From NCBI RefSeq assembly GCF_000971295.1, contig NZ_LANJ01000020.1:55663-119662 (forward strand): a DNA stretch of 64,000 nt. Direction: 5' to 3'. Under the pieces are notes generated by a model, which was given only the letters and a program-made list of their open reading frames with translations, made no database searches and was not told the DNA's origin. Made by a program: the position numbers and the translations under genes. The number at the start of each line of letters is the position of its first letter. Positions within the stretch are counted from its first letter, which is position 1. The stretch comes from Devosia epidermidihirudinis (lineage in GTDB: Bacteria; Pseudomonadota; Alphaproteobacteria; Rhizobiales; Devosiaceae). Shown piece after piece: positions 1 to 8,768 of this stretch.

Positions 1-1246
1 GCAGTGCCGAATTGGAATCGACGCGCGACACGGCTTCACTATAGCGCTGAAGATAGCCTTCGAGCAGATCGCGCTGGGCCTTCGCCTCGCGCTCAAGCCC
101 ATCCAGCGTCACCGTATCCGTAGTTGCCGTCGATGCCGAGCTTTTGGCGCGCACGAGATCGGCCTGAAGCGAAGCTTCAAGACTGGCTTCGATCTGTGCC
201 TCGGCCTCAAGCGCATCGGCGACGCGGCGCCCTTCAAGGCGGATCTGATTGTCGAGCTCATTGATCTGCGCCGTCAGAGCGCGGATGGTCGGATGATTGT
301 CCAGCAACGTTGCGGATCGCTGCGCCTTCTCTCCCTGCAGACGCGCCTTTTCCTGGCTGAGCTGCTGGATCACAGTCGAACCGCGAACGTCGTTCATGCT
401 CTCAATGGGCTGGCCGCGATCAATCATGCCGCGAATGAGAGCGGCTCGCGACAAAGCGGCGCTCTTGCGCTCCTGAGCCGCGCTGATCTGACCGCCGATG
501 GTGCTCAGCGACTGATCGAGCAGGCTGGTATTGTTGGCGCCCACAAACAGATCGTTGGCCACCTTGAAATTGGCTACGGCGGTTTCAGCTTCAGTGACGC
601 TGACGCGCAGCTTGTTGATCTCTTCACGCATCCAGCCGGAGGCCTCGGCGGTATCAGAGAGCGACAGCTGGGCGCGACGCGTCACGTGAGCGGCCGCAAC
701 GGCATTGGCAATCCGCGCAGCGAGCGCAGGATCGGTCGAGCGCACCAGAACGGAAATAATGCGCGAGTCACGCTCCTGAATAACCGTCATGCGGTCATAG
801 AGCGTGTTCAACGCAATCTCATCGACGCTGACCGGGGCCGATTTGCGCCCAAGCATCTGGCTGACCATGCCGAGTGGAGAAAAACCGCCACCACCCGCAG
901 AGCCGTTGAACTCAGGAACGGAGCGCAGATCGAGTTGATCAATCACCCGCAGCAAGGTGTCGCGCGACTTGAGCAGCTCGATCTGGCTGGACACAACGCC
1001 AGCCTCACCGCCCGTCAAAGACGGTGGCTGCTCGCCGGATGCACGCGTAAAGACGCTACTCCGCGGCTCAACCAGGATCGAGGCAGACGATTCATACAGG
1101 CGCGGCTGGAACATCAGCACGACAAACGTCGCGGCAAGCAACAGGAGCGTAACAAGGATGATCCGCGGCAGGCGCTTGACGACTGCGCCGAGCACAGCCC
1201 CCACGTCAATGCGCGCATCCCGCACTGCCTGCGACTCGTAAACCAT
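1..1246 (-). CDS. Wzz/GumC-like polysaccharide co-polymerase (partial, runs off left edge)
   Basis: The minus strand stays open from an ATG at 1246 to the window edge, giving 415 residues without a stop. After a short cytoplasmic start there is a hydrophobic segment at about residues 28-46, then the typical Wzz periplasmic opening (RLYESSASILVEPRS), and from about residue 200 a long Gln/Glu/Ala-rich stretch expected to be coiled coil. Wzz/GumC/ExoP proteins sit in the inner membrane and control chain length and export of surface polysaccharide. The second membrane segment and any fused tyrosine kinase domain would lie beyond the edge. It is divergent from the Wza-like lipoprotein gene, with a 155-bp shared promoter region. 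Family call is firm; the exact subtype cannot be decided from the part visible. Confidence 0.9.
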   Translation of the reverse strand, partial: MVYESQAVRDARIDVGAVLGAVVKRLPRIILVTLLLLAATFVVLMFQPRLYESSASILVEPRSSVFTRASGEQPPSLTGGEAGVVSSQIELLKSRDTLLRVIDQLDLRSVPEFNGSAGGGGFSPLGMVSQMLGRKSAPVSVDEIALNTLYDRMTVIQERDSRIISVLVRSTDPALAARIANAVAAAHVTRRAQLSLSDTAEASGWMREEINKLRVSVTEAETAVANFKVANDLFVGANNTSLLDQSLSTIGGQISAAQERKSAALSRAALIRGMIDRGQPIESMNDVRGSTVIQQLSQEKARLQGEKAQRSATLLDNHPTIRALTAQINELDNQIRLEGRRVADALEAEAQIEASLEASLQADLVRAKSSASTATTDTVTLDGLEREAKAQRDLLEGYLQRYSEAVSRVDSNSAL

Positions 1247-1401
1247 CGTGCACCCTCGTGTGATCGCATGATTTATGGCGCCATCGTGGTAAGGAATTCG
1301 TTAAATCCCTCGCAGACCGCAGTTATCAGACCCGCGCAGAAGGGAAATGTTAACCATAGACGTCCAAGACTGACGCCACCTGATTAACGCGCGGGATTCT
1401 G

Positions 1402-1953
1402 ATGCGCTGGCTGCCAATTTTGATCGCCCTGACGCTCCCGCTCGCCGGATGCAGCACAACCACGGGCCCAGCAACCTACTTGGTCGACACCAAGGGTCCG
1501 TACCAGCTGGACACTGGCGACGCCGTGCGCATCACCGTCTACGGTGACAGCGAGCTGAACAGCACGTACCGGGTCAATGACGCCGGCGCGATTGCCTTCC
1601 CGCTGGTCGGGCCGGTTCAAGTTCGTGGTCAAACCACCACCGTTGCCGGGTCTCGCATCGCCGCAGCCTTGGCCAACGGCTACATGCGCAATCCCAACGT
1701 CGTCGTCGAGATGGCCGAATACCGGCCTTTCTTCATCCAGGGCGAAGTCGGTAGTTCCGGCCAGTTTCCTTATGTCTATGGCATGACCATCAGGGCAGCG
1801 ATCAGCACGGCTGGCGGCTTCTCCGACACGGCAGACCGCAATCGCGCCGTCGTCTATCGCCGAAAGGGCGACCAGATGGTCAAGGGCACGGTCGATCTCG
1901 ACTTCCCCATTGCACCGGGCGACACCATCGTCATCCTCGAACGCTGGTTCTAG
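1402..1953 (+). CDS. Wza/GumB-like polysaccharide export lipoprotein
   Basis: 183 residues. A lipoprotein signal peptide ends in the lipobox LAGC (Cys17), so the protein should be anchored to the outer membrane. The mature part carries the polysaccharide export domain (YQLDTGDAVRITVYGD), followed by a SLBB-like region (FFIQGEVGSSGQFPY ... TIRAAISTAGGF). Proteins of this short type, like GumB or ExoF, form or gate the outer-membrane exit for exopolysaccharide and work with a Wzz/GumC partner, which is the divergent neighbour. It starts a plus-strand run of EPS genes; the next gene begins 6 bp after its stop, suggesting co-transcription. Confidence 0.9.
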   Translation: MRWLPILIALTLPLAGCSTTTGPATYLVDTKGPYQLDTGDAVRITVYGDSELNSTYRVNDAGAIAFPLVGPVQVRGQTTTVAGSRIAAALANGYMRNPNVVVEMAEYRPFFIQGEVGSSGQFPYVYGMTIRAAISTAGGFSDTADRNRAVVYRRKGDQMVKGTVDLDFPIAPGDTIVILERWF

Positions 1954-1959
1954 GCCGGC

Positions 1960-3087
1960 ATGGCTGAGCCAAAGCTACGCATCCTGCAAGTCATGCGCGC
2001 GCCGGTTGGCGGGCTATTCCGTCACGTCGCGGACCTCACCCGGGCACTCTCGGAGATGGGGCACGAGGTCGGCCTCGTCGTCGATAGCCTCGCCAATGAC
2101 GCGCAGACTGAAAGCAAGCTCGCGGCCCTCCTCCCCCACGCCAGCCTTGGCATTCATCGCTTTGCGATGCCCCGCGTACTGGGTCACGGCGATCTGACAA
2201 CGCCCTTCGCCGTCCGCAAACTGGCCCGCACCCTCAAGATTGACGTGCTACATGGCCACGGCGCCAAGGGCGGTTTCTATGCCCGCCTCGCCAACTTTGG
2301 CGGCAAGGCTGCTACGCTCTATACGCCCCATGGCGGCGTACTGCACTTTTCGCGCTCATCGACGTCCGGCCGCGTTTTCCACGCGCTGGAGCGGGCCCTG
2401 CTGTCGCGAACCAGCGCCATCATCTTTGAAAGCGCTTATGCTCAGGCGACCTATTCCAGCCTGATCGCCAAGCCGACGTGCCCCACCCACATCATTCACA
2501 ACGGCCTGGCGCCCGCCGAGTTTGAGCCCGTACCGCCAAACGCTGGCGCGGCAAATTTCGTCTTTGTCGGTGAATTGCGCGACCTCAAGGGCATTCATGT
2601 CCTGATAGACGCACTTGCCGGGGTGCAGCGGCCCGACGGTTCGCCAGCGACGCTGGTAATGGCTGGTGACGGCCCGGCGCGGCAGGAATTGGAGTCCCAG
2701 ATCACCAATCTGGGCCTGACAGCGCGCGTAAAGCTTCTTGGCGCCCAACCAGCCCGCCCAACCTTTGCGCGTGGGCACATCGCGGTCGTGCCATCGCTCG
2801 CCGAGTCCCTGCCCTATGTCGTGCTGGAAGCCGCAGCGGCTCGCCTTCCGGTCATTGCCACCAGGGTTGGCGGCATTCCCGAAATCTTCGGCACCACCGC
2901 AGCGAGCCTCGTTCCCGCAAGCGATTCCAATGCTTTACGGACCGCGATGCAAGCCGCGCTGGACGATCCGGAGACAGCTGACAACCAAATGAAACTGCGC
3001 CTCGCCCACATCGAGGAACACTTCTCGCTGGCGCGAATGTCAGGGGATATCGAAACCCTTTACCATCAGGCAATTGCGCCCGCTTAG
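1960..3087 (+). CDS. Glycosyltransferase family 4
   Basis: 375 residues with the two Rossmann-like halves of a GT-B enzyme. The N-terminal half has the Gly-rich acceptor loop (MRAPVGGLFRHVADL, about residues 11-25). The C-terminal half has the nucleotide-sugar site: FVGELRDLKGIHVLIDAL, and the E-x7-E type motif PSLAESLPYVVLEAAA near residue 285. GT4 enzymes move a sugar from an NDP- or GDP-sugar to a lipid-linked acceptor on the cytoplasmic face. Position between the export lipoprotein and the initiating phosphotransferase places it in assembly of the EPS repeat unit; the sugar cannot be read from sequence. Confidence 0.9.
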   Translation: MAEPKLRILQVMRAPVGGLFRHVADLTRALSEMGHEVGLVVDSLANDAQTESKLAALLPHASLGIHRFAMPRVLGHGDLTTPFAVRKLARTLKIDVLHGHGAKGGFYARLANFGGKAATLYTPHGGVLHFSRSSTSGRVFHALERALLSRTSAIIFESAYAQATYSSLIAKPTCPTHIIHNGLAPAEFEPVPPNAGAANFVFVGELRDLKGIHVLIDALAGVQRPDGSPATLVMAGDGPARQELESQITNLGLTARVKLLGAQPARPTFARGHIAVVPSLAESLPYVVLEAAAARLPVIATRVGGIPEIFGTTAASLVPASDSNALRTAMQAALDDPETADNQMKLRLAHIEEHFSLARMSGDIETLYHQAIAPA

Positions 3088-3161
3088 CGCGGTAATTTCA
3101 TCGAGTATAAACGCCTTGGGGCCGACAATGCGCCCAGACTTTTATACCCGGTAGTTTTCAT

Positions 3162-4685
3162 ATGTTTCGTGTCGACCCAAAAAAGGCAATGCTTGAGCAT
3201 GTCTCAAAGCAAGGCGCAGCTGGCGAGTCCGGCCGCACTCTGTCTCCCAGGGCCGAGGCGATCATTGCCGAACCGGCGGAACGCAGCGTATCCGGCGTGG
3301 TCATTTCCGGTATCGCGCAACTGCTTGAAGCAGTCATGCTCGCCCTGCTCGGATACGCCATCTACGAGTATTTCGTCGAAATCGGCCAGCTGACTTTCTA
3401 CATCCCGGTCATCCTAGGCTCCTGTCTGCTCGCCAACGTCCTGTTCAATGCAGGCCGCACACACCGTATCCCAGCCTATCGCACGCTATTCAGCCAGATC
3501 AGCCGCGTCCTCGCGGGCTGGACGCTGGTCATGGTCCTGCTCACCATCGGGATTTTCTTCTTCAAGGCCTCCGACCTTTTCTCGCGCCTCTGGCTGTTGA
3601 CCTGGTTCGTCTCGGGCGCGGTCGCGCTCGTCGCCTATCGCCTGGCTTTGCGCGCTCTGATCTGGCATTGGACCAAGCAGGGCCGCCTGCTGCGTCGCAC
3701 CGTCATCGTGGGTGGCGGCAAGGATGCCGAAGAGCTGATTGAGCAAATCCGCTCCTCTGCCACCAACGACATCAAGCTACTCGGACTGTTCGACGACCGC
3801 GTTGATGCGCGTTCTCCTGATGACGTCCTCGGTTATCCCAAACTCGGCAAGGTTGCCGACCTCATCGAGTTTGCTCGCCGCACGCCTGTCGATCTGGTGA
3901 TCGTTTCCATGCCGCTGTCCGCCGAAAAGCGCGTGCTCGATATGCTGACGCAGCTGTGGGTCTTGCCCGTCGACATCCGGCTCTCGGCCCATATGAGCAA
4001 ACTCAAGTTCACCAACAAGGCCTATTCCTATGTTGGCGACCTGGCCGTGTTCGACATGGCCGACCGTCCGATTTCGGACTGGAACCTTGTCTTCAAATGG
4101 CTGTTCGACAAGCTCGTGGCCATCACCGCGCTGATCCTGCTGTCGCCGATCATGGTTGCCACGGCTATTGCGATCAAGCTCGAGAGCAAAGGCCCGGTTT
4201 TCTTCCGCCAGAGTCGGCATGGCTTCAACAACGAGCTGATCAAGATCTACAAGTTCCGCTCCATGCGGACAGATATGCTCGACGCTGGCGCCGCCAAACT
4301 CGTGACCAAGGATGACCCGCGCGTCACCAAGGTCGGCAAGTTCATTCGCAAAACCTCGATCGACGAGCTGCCGCAGCTTTTCAACGTGCTCAAGGGCGAG
4401 CTGTCCATCGTCGGCCCCCGCCCCCACGCCCTGCAGGCCAAGGCCGACAACCAGCTCTATTATGATGCCGTGGAAGGCTATTTCGCGCGCCATCGCGTCA
4501 AGCCCGGCATGACTGGCTGGGCCCAGATCAATGGCTGGCGCGGCGAGACCGACACCATCGACAAGATCATGCAGCGCGTGAACCACGACCTCTACTATAT
4601 CGAGCATTGGTCCCTGCTGCTCGACCTCTACATCGTGGTGATGACGCCTGTGTCGCTGGTTTCAAAAAACGAGAATGCCTATTGA
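3162..4685 (+). CDS. Undecaprenyl-phosphate glycosyl-1-phosphotransferase (WcaJ/ExoY-like)
   Basis: 507 residues. The N-terminal third has about four hydrophobic segments (residues 45-165), followed by a Rossmann-like domain (RRTVIVGGGKDAEELI), a fifth membrane or re-entrant segment (KLVAITALILLSPIMVATAI), and the catalytic bacterial sugar transferase domain with KFRSMRTDM, DELPQLFNVLKGELSIVGPR and the P-G-x-T-G-W-A motif. Enzymes of this full-length type load glucose-1-P or galactose-1-P on undecaprenyl phosphate and so initiate each EPS repeat unit. A 74-bp gap separates it from the glycosyltransferase. The ligase-like gene is translationally coupled at its end. Donor sugar is not determined. 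Confidence 0.92.
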   Translation: MFRVDPKKAMLEHVSKQGAAGESGRTLSPRAEAIIAEPAERSVSGVVISGIAQLLEAVMLALLGYAIYEYFVEIGQLTFYIPVILGSCLLANVLFNAGRTHRIPAYRTLFSQISRVLAGWTLVMVLLTIGIFFFKASDLFSRLWLLTWFVSGAVALVAYRLALRALIWHWTKQGRLLRRTVIVGGGKDAEELIEQIRSSATNDIKLLGLFDDRVDARSPDDVLGYPKLGKVADLIEFARRTPVDLVIVSMPLSAEKRVLDMLTQLWVLPVDIRLSAHMSKLKFTNKAYSYVGDLAVFDMADRPISDWNLVFKWLFDKLVAITALILLSPIMVATAIAIKLESKGPVFFRQSRHGFNNELIKIYKFRSMRTDMLDAGAAKLVTKDDPRVTKVGKFIRKTSIDELPQLFNVLKGELSIVGPRPHALQAKADNQLYYDAVEGYFARHRVKPGMTGWAQINGWRGETDTIDKIMQRVNHDLYYIEHWSLLLDLYIVVMTPVSLVSKNENAY

Positions 4686-5968
4686 GCGCAACGGGCACCC
4701 TTGACGGAACAGGCACGCAGGCTGGATCCAAAGGGTTCAGCCTCGCGGTTCTGCGATCTCACGCCATGCGACTGCTTCATCCGGTCGTGGCGCTGTGGAT
4801 CTTTTCTGGCTGCCTGGTTCTCATCGAACCCTCGCCATACGAGCTGATCTTTCTGCTGGTGCTACCTCTTGCCGTGCTGGCCGGGGTGAATCTCTATCGC
4901 TCGACGTTCGGGCTGCTGGCGATCATCATCGGCTTCACGCCCTTTGCACTGATCGCCGCGTTTCAGGTCCGCTACAACTCGGTCACCGACGCGATCGTGT
5001 TTACGCTCGTCACTATATTCCTGATGGTCACCAGCTACTTCGCCGCGAACTACGTGGCCGAGGACACCGAAAAGCGCATGCGTTTGATCATGCGCGCGTT
5101 CACGATTGCTGCCGTGCTTTGCGCCATCATCGGCACCCTGTCCTATCTTCGGCTGTTCCCGGCTGCCGATCTGTTCGTGCGCTATGGCCGCGCCAAGGCC
5201 CTGTTCAAGGACCCCAACGTCTACGGCCCCTTCCTGGTGCTGCCCGCCATGTTCGCGCTTCAGCGCGCTCTGCTGGGCCGAGGCAAAACCGCCTTCTGGG
5301 CCGCAGCCGTCTACATGATCCTCTTCGTCGGGGTCTTTGTCAGCTTCTCGCGCGCCGCCTGGGGACACTTCGCCATGTCCTCCGCCATGGTCCTGGTCCT
5401 GCTGTTTCTGCTCGAGGCCCCTGCCCGCGACAAGGTCCGCATCATGATCATGTCGCTGCTGGGTGGCGCCATGCTGCTCATCGCCCTTGGTGGCCTGCTG
5501 AGCATCCCCGCTGTGTCCACGCTCTTTGCCAACCGCACGGTCAGCCAGAACTACGATACCGGCGAAACCGGACGCTTCGGACGGCAGGGATATGCGTTCG
5601 ACCTCGCGCTAGAAAACCCACTGGGTATCGGACCGCAGCAGTTCGGCTACTTGCGCGTCACCGAAGCGCCGCACAACGTATATGTGAACGTGCTGCACGC
5701 CTATGGCTGGGGAGGCGGCGCCATGTATTACCTTCTGGTCATTCTCACCCTGTGGCGCGGGACCGTCGCGCTCTCGCGTCGCTCACCTTACCGCCTGATC
5801 ATGATCCCTCTTATGGGCACCTATGTAATGGTGGTGGGCGAATCTGCCATCATCGACAGTGATCACTGGCGCCACTACTTCCTCATCATCGGCCTGATCT
5901 GGGGCGTCGCCAGCGCTATCAAGAACGATCCACGCGGCACCATCGCGCGCGACCGCATGCTCATCTAG
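4682..5968 (+). CDS. O-antigen ligase/polymerase-like membrane protein
   Basis: Polytopic membrane protein with about ten hydrophobic segments and a hydrophilic periplasmic loop with the O-antigen ligase signature region (GIGPQQFGYL ... APHNVYVNVLHAYGWGG, about residues 315-350). WaaL/Wzy-like proteins join or polymerise lipid-linked repeat units at the periplasmic face, which fits the end of the EPS operon. Start is uncertain: a TTG at 4682 overlaps the stop of the phosphotransferase (TTGA), giving 428 residues; the first ATG is at 4766 and would start right at the first membrane segment. An upstream in-frame extension to 4607 would lie inside the phosphotransferase and is unlikely. The stop codon overlaps the convergent kinase gene by 4 bp. 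Confidence 0.85.
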   Translation: MSATGTLDGTGTQAGSKGFSLAVLRSHAMRLLHPVVALWIFSGCLVLIEPSPYELIFLLVLPLAVLAGVNLYRSTFGLLAIIIGFTPFALIAAFQVRYNSVTDAIVFTLVTIFLMVTSYFAANYVAEDTEKRMRLIMRAFTIAAVLCAIIGTLSYLRLFPAADLFVRYGRAKALFKDPNVYGPFLVLPAMFALQRALLGRGKTAFWAAAVYMILFVGVFVSFSRAAWGHFAMSSAMVLVLLFLLEAPARDKVRIMIMSLLGGAMLLIALGGLLSIPAVSTLFANRTVSQNYDTGETGRFGRQGYAFDLALENPLGIGPQQFGYLRVTEAPHNVYVNVLHAYGWGGGAMYYLLVILTLWRGTVALSRRSPYRLIMIPLMGTYVMVVGESAIIDSDHWRHYFLIIGLIWGVASAIKNDPRGTIARDRMLI

Positions 5969-6939
5969 GGCCAGAGCGCTCCATTCAGGAAGCGCTCGGC
6001 GAGAGCAACGGTTCCAGCCGCATAGCCATCGACATGGGTCTGCGCCAGCTTGGTCTCATGGTGTGACCCCATCCACGCTAGCAAGGCCATCCGCCGCAAC
6101 ATGACCATGGCGTCAATCGCCGCAACATCCTCTTCGCCAAAGTCGCGGGCCGTCCGATAGCCCTCCAGCCACGCGGCGCGAAGAGCCGGCACGACCGGGC
6201 TGGTTTCATGGAAAGATATCGACGCCGCAAAGTCATAGGCGAACCAACCGATCCCGCTGTCGTCGAAATCGATCAGCGCCAGCCGCTCGCCATCAACCAG
6301 CAGATTGCCCAACCGCATATCGCCATGGATGAGCCCGAACCGCTCGGGCGCCGTGCCATACAAGGCCAGCCTTTCGCGCAAGGCCACGTCCAGCCGCGAC
6401 AGCACAACATGCGCCCCGGCATCTACACCGGGAGCCACACGCCAGTCCCCCCAGGACCCGTCGGCATCAAGGATCGCAGCGGCATTGAGCACGGGCCGCT
6501 CGAACCCGGCAGAACGTGGCCAGGCAAGGCTATGTGCGTGCATGGTCGCGGCGTAGACACCCAGCTTTCGGAACACACCCGTTAGATCATCACCGATGCT
6601 CGGCTCACGGCCCGCAATGTAGTGAAACAGCGCCGCAAGGCGCGGCAGGCCATCGCTCGCCACAAAGCTCTGCAACTCCTGCCCGTCCCGACCGGCGACA
6701 GCTTCAGAGATTGGCAGATCAGTCTGGGCGCCCAGCGCCGCGATCCACGCCAGCTCACTCTCGATCGCCGCGCGTGTCTGGTAGCCGACGCGGTGGACGC
6801 GCAGAATGAACTGCGCCCCATTCACGGCTTCGATCAGGAATGTCTGATTTTCCGAAACATTGATCAGCTGTGCCGAGCCACCATCAACCGCGCCCCAAAG
6901 CGGCAGCGCCTGCTGAATTTCGCTGGCTGTCAACGGCAT
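5965..6939 (-). CDS. Phosphotransferase of the APH / homoserine kinase-like family
   Basis: 324 residues. It contains the Brenner motif of the aminoglycoside phosphotransferase fold, HGDMRLGN (catalytic Asp), followed by the metal-binding LALIDFDDSG and the aromatic WFAYDFA stretch seen in SrkA/YihE and choline or homoserine kinase-like members. It is expected to be a cytoplasmic small-molecule or protein kinase; substrate unknown. The ATG at 6939 has GGGAG seven bases upstream, so I prefer it to the TTG at 6945. It converges on the EPS operon with a 4-bp overlap and has no evident partner gene. Nothing in the sequence ties it to antibiotic resistance. Confidence 0.8.
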   Translation of the reverse strand: MPLTASEIQQALPLWGAVDGGSAQLINVSENQTFLIEAVNGAQFILRVHRVGYQTRAAIESELAWIAALGAQTDLPISEAVAGRDGQELQSFVASDGLPRLAALFHYIAGREPSIGDDLTGVFRKLGVYAATMHAHSLAWPRSAGFERPVLNAAAILDADGSWGDWRVAPGVDAGAHVVLSRLDVALRERLALYGTAPERFGLIHGDMRLGNLLVDGERLALIDFDDSGIGWFAYDFAASISFHETSPVVPALRAAWLEGYRTARDFGEEDVAAIDAMVMLRRMALLAWMGSHHETKLAQTHVDGYAAGTVALAERFLNGALWP

Positions 6940-7047
6940 GAGCAACTCCCGGGCAAGGTCGGCGGCTAGCCAAGACCCACGCCCTGCCCCACCGCGTTAG
7001 GGGCAATACGGCACCAGGCGCCGCCATGCAACGCCGTGCGATGTGCT

Positions 7048-7791
7048 TTAGAGAGCACTCACCAGTTTGAGCCCACGCTCGCGCTTGGAGCCATAGAGCA
7101 TCTTGTCGGCCCGGGCGATCGCAGCCTCAAAGGTCAGCCCGCGATGACAGGACTGATACCCCAGCGTCAGGCTCATTTCTTCGTCCAGTCCGGTCCGGGT
7201 TTGGAATTCGCGCGTGGCAATGTCGTTCATGCGCAGATTGAGCGCCGCCACGTCGTGTGCCGTCTCAGTCGGCAGGAAAGCGCAGAACTCGTCTCCTCCG
7301 ATCCGGGCGATCAAAGATTGCGGCCCAAGCGTTTCTCGCAATGCAGCGGCAGTGGCCATGATCGCGGCATCGCCCGCCGGATGGCCGAACCGGTCATTGA
7401 TGGACTTGAGATAGTCCACATCGGCAATCAATAGAAATCCCGCAGCACCGCGCTCTTGCGCCAGATCGAAATGCTCCACGAAGCTGCGCCGATTGAGCAC
7501 GCCCGTCAGTGGATCAGCGCTGGCGCGGCGGGTCAGCTCCGCCGTGTGCTTGAGCAGATCGCGATAAGACTTCTCCAACCGTTCCAGGTGAGTGAACCAG
7601 ATCAAAGCGAGTGGGATGGCAATGAGGAACGGCAGCACAATGCGCACGGCGACGGTCACGGTATCCGCCTCGATGCCCAACACGACCCGAATGCCCGTAG
7701 AGATGGAAATCGACATCGCGGCCGCGATCAGCGTCACCGTTGCGGTCCTTTTCAGGACAAACCGAGACGGCCACCGAAACAATCTACGCAC
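7048..7791 (-). CDS. Membrane-anchored GGDEF diguanylate cyclase
   Basis: About 247 residues. Two hydrophobic segments near residues 13-35 and 43-63 anchor it, followed by a short helical linker (HLERLEKSYRDLLKH) and a complete GGDEF domain: DPLTGVLNRRSF, ADVDYLKSINDRFGH and an intact active-site loop RIGGDEF near residue 165. The signature half is intact, so it should make cyclic di-GMP. No RxxD inhibitory site is visible five residues before GGDEF. The GTG at 7791 is preferred because it lies 8 nt after GAGG; a GTG at 7797 is too close. A 7-bp inverted repeat lies just upstream (7806-7823). Closeness to EPS genes is suggestive, as c-di-GMP often controls polysaccharide output. Confidence 0.88.
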   Translation of the reverse strand: MRRLFRWPSRFVLKRTATVTLIAAAMSISISTGIRVVLGIEADTVTVAVRIVLPFLIAIPLALIWFTHLERLEKSYRDLLKHTAELTRRASADPLTGVLNRRSFVEHFDLAQERGAAGFLLIADVDYLKSINDRFGHPAGDAAIMATAAALRETLGPQSLIARIGGDEFCAFLPTETAHDVAALNLRMNDIATREFQTRTGLDEEMSLTLGYQSCHRGLTFEAAIARADKMLYGSKRERGLKLVSAL

Positions 7792-7805
7792 GCACACACC
7801 TCATC

Positions 7806-7823
7806 ATGTGGTCCCAACCACAT
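7806..7823. promoter_or_regulatory. Perfect inverted repeat upstream of the GGDEF gene
   Basis: ATGTGGT-CCCA-ACCACAT, a perfect 7-bp inverted repeat with a 4-bp spacer, lying 15 bp before the GGDEF start on the minus strand. It could be an operator or a leader hairpin in the 5' UTR. Seen directly; function is inference. Confidence 0.4.
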
Positions 7824-7994
7824 TTGAGAGCATGGTTCGCATCATTCGATGAGGTCGAGGTTAATCACGTCGAGTCGATTTTATCCGGCGTCCAGCAAAC
7901 ACCGAGCACTGGGCAAATGCCGTCAGCAATAAACAAAAGCCACAGCACGAATGCTGAGGCTGAATTACCAGAGAGACCTTGAACACAGGGCTCC

Positions 7995-8138
7995 CTAGAA
8001 CTTGTAGTTCACGCCTAGCCGCACAACACTGACGCTGGCCCGCACAACAAGTCACACTGGAAAGATGTTGTCTACGTAGTTGGCCGTGCCAAAGTCCGCC
8101 TTGACCGAAATCTGGCCGGTCCAGCAGCGTCCCACATT
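7995..8138 (-). pseudogene. Decayed C-terminus of an outer-membrane beta-barrel (porin-like) protein
   Basis: A single minus-strand frame of 48 codons reads WTGQISVKADFGTANYVDN, then an in-frame TGA, then VRASVSVVRLGVNYKF and a terminal TAG. Alternating hydrophobic and polar residues, a YVDN turn and the terminal aromatic LGVNYKF are the hallmark of the last two strands of Omp25/porin-family barrels of Hyphomicrobiales, where the last Phe is the BAM signal. The rest of the barrel is missing and no start is visible, so this is read as a gene remnant. It falls in an otherwise gene-free 470-bp stretch between the GGDEF gene and tRNA-Pro. Confidence 0.6.
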
Positions 8139-8260
8139 GCAAAACGGATGCTAAAGCATGACCCATCCAAGGCTTTTCCACGAGCCAGATGCGCTTTGTC
8201 ATCAGGAGGTGTTTTTTGGGCTTGCCTCTAAACCCCTGTTTCCGTATGTCTCCGCTCAGT

Positions 8261-8337
8261 CGGGGCGTAGCGCAGCCTGGTAGCGCATTTGTCTGGGGGA
8301 CAAAGGGTCGTCGGTTCAAATCCGGCCGCTCCGACCA
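8261..8337 (+). tRNA. tRNA-Pro (anticodon GGG), CCA encoded
   Basis: 77-nt cloverleaf. Acceptor stem CGGGGCG (8261-8267) pairs with CGCTCCG (8327-8333, one G-U), followed by A and an encoded CCA. D-arm GCGCAGCCTGGTAGCGC, anticodon stem TTTGT/ACAAA around a 7-nt loop CTGGGGG with anticodon GGG, and T-arm GGTTCAAATCC are all present. It decodes proline CCC (and CCU by wobble). A terminator-like hairpin follows at 8371-8399. No integrase or duplicated 3' end is visible nearby. Confidence 0.97.
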
Positions 8338-8370
8338 TTAACTTCCAAATTATCTGAATGCCCCACATGT

Positions 8371-8399
8371 CGGTCACCCTTGGGTGGCCGTTTTCGTTT
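8371..8399 (+). terminator. Rho-independent terminator after tRNA-Pro
   Basis: Stem CGGTCACC/GGTGGCCG (8 bp, one G-U) with loop CTTG, followed by TTTTCGTTT. It lies 34 bp after the tRNA. Confidence 0.75.
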
Positions 8400-8543
8400 G
8401 GGCTGACACGCAAGCGCGCCCACCGAGCGCATGCGTGTTCACATTTCCCGCCAATGTACGTAAATTTACCCATCGTTAACCATGCGGGACAACACTGACA
8501 TGGTTCTGAGACACTGGTTTTGGGGGCTCAGAAAGCGACGACG

Positions 8544-8762
8544 ATGTATGAGTTTGAGCCAGATACTGACGCAACAGAGGCCCTGGTTGGCCTACGCGTG
8601 GCAGACGTGGAGCGGGATTTGATCCTCGCTACGCTAAGGCAGACAGACGGCAACCGCACGCACGCCGCCAACGTCCTCGGCATTTCCATCAGGACGATGC
8701 GAAACAAGCTCCGAGAATACGCCCACGCCGGCAACGTTATTCCGGCGCCCTCCGAGCAATGA
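8544..8762 (+). CDS. Orphan Fis-type helix-turn-helix protein (FlbD/NtrC C-terminal-like)
   Basis: 72 residues from ATG 8544 (a TTG at 8520 is an alternative). Residues about 22-60 (VERDLILATLRQTDGNRTHA ... NVLGISIRTMRNKLREY) match the HTH_8 Fis-type DNA-binding domain that ends NtrC-family activators such as FlbD; the recognition helix region GISIRTMRNKL is well conserved. Unlike those activators it has no receiver or AAA+ sigma-54 domain, only a short acidic leader. It stands alone between tRNA-Pro and a UUCG-loop hairpin, so it is probably monocistronic. A nucleoid-associated or accessory DNA-binding role is plausible; target genes unknown. Confidence 0.75.
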   Translation: MYEFEPDTDATEALVGLRVADVERDLILATLRQTDGNRTHAANVLGISIRTMRNKLREYAHAGNVIPAPSEQ

Positions 8763-8768
8763 CAAATG

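Noticed and set aside
7740..7982. 80-codon plus-strand frame upstream of tRNA-Pro
   Set aside because: Runs through the start of the GGDEF gene and its inverted repeat; no ribosome site or similarity.
8261..8337. tRNA-Pro as attachment site of an island
   Set aside because: No integrase and no second copy of the tRNA 3' end within the window.
8228..8473. Minus-strand frame over tRNA-Pro (contains GAAGFEPTTLCPPDK)
   Set aside because: Well-known false ORF produced by the antisense of tRNA-Pro; no independent support.
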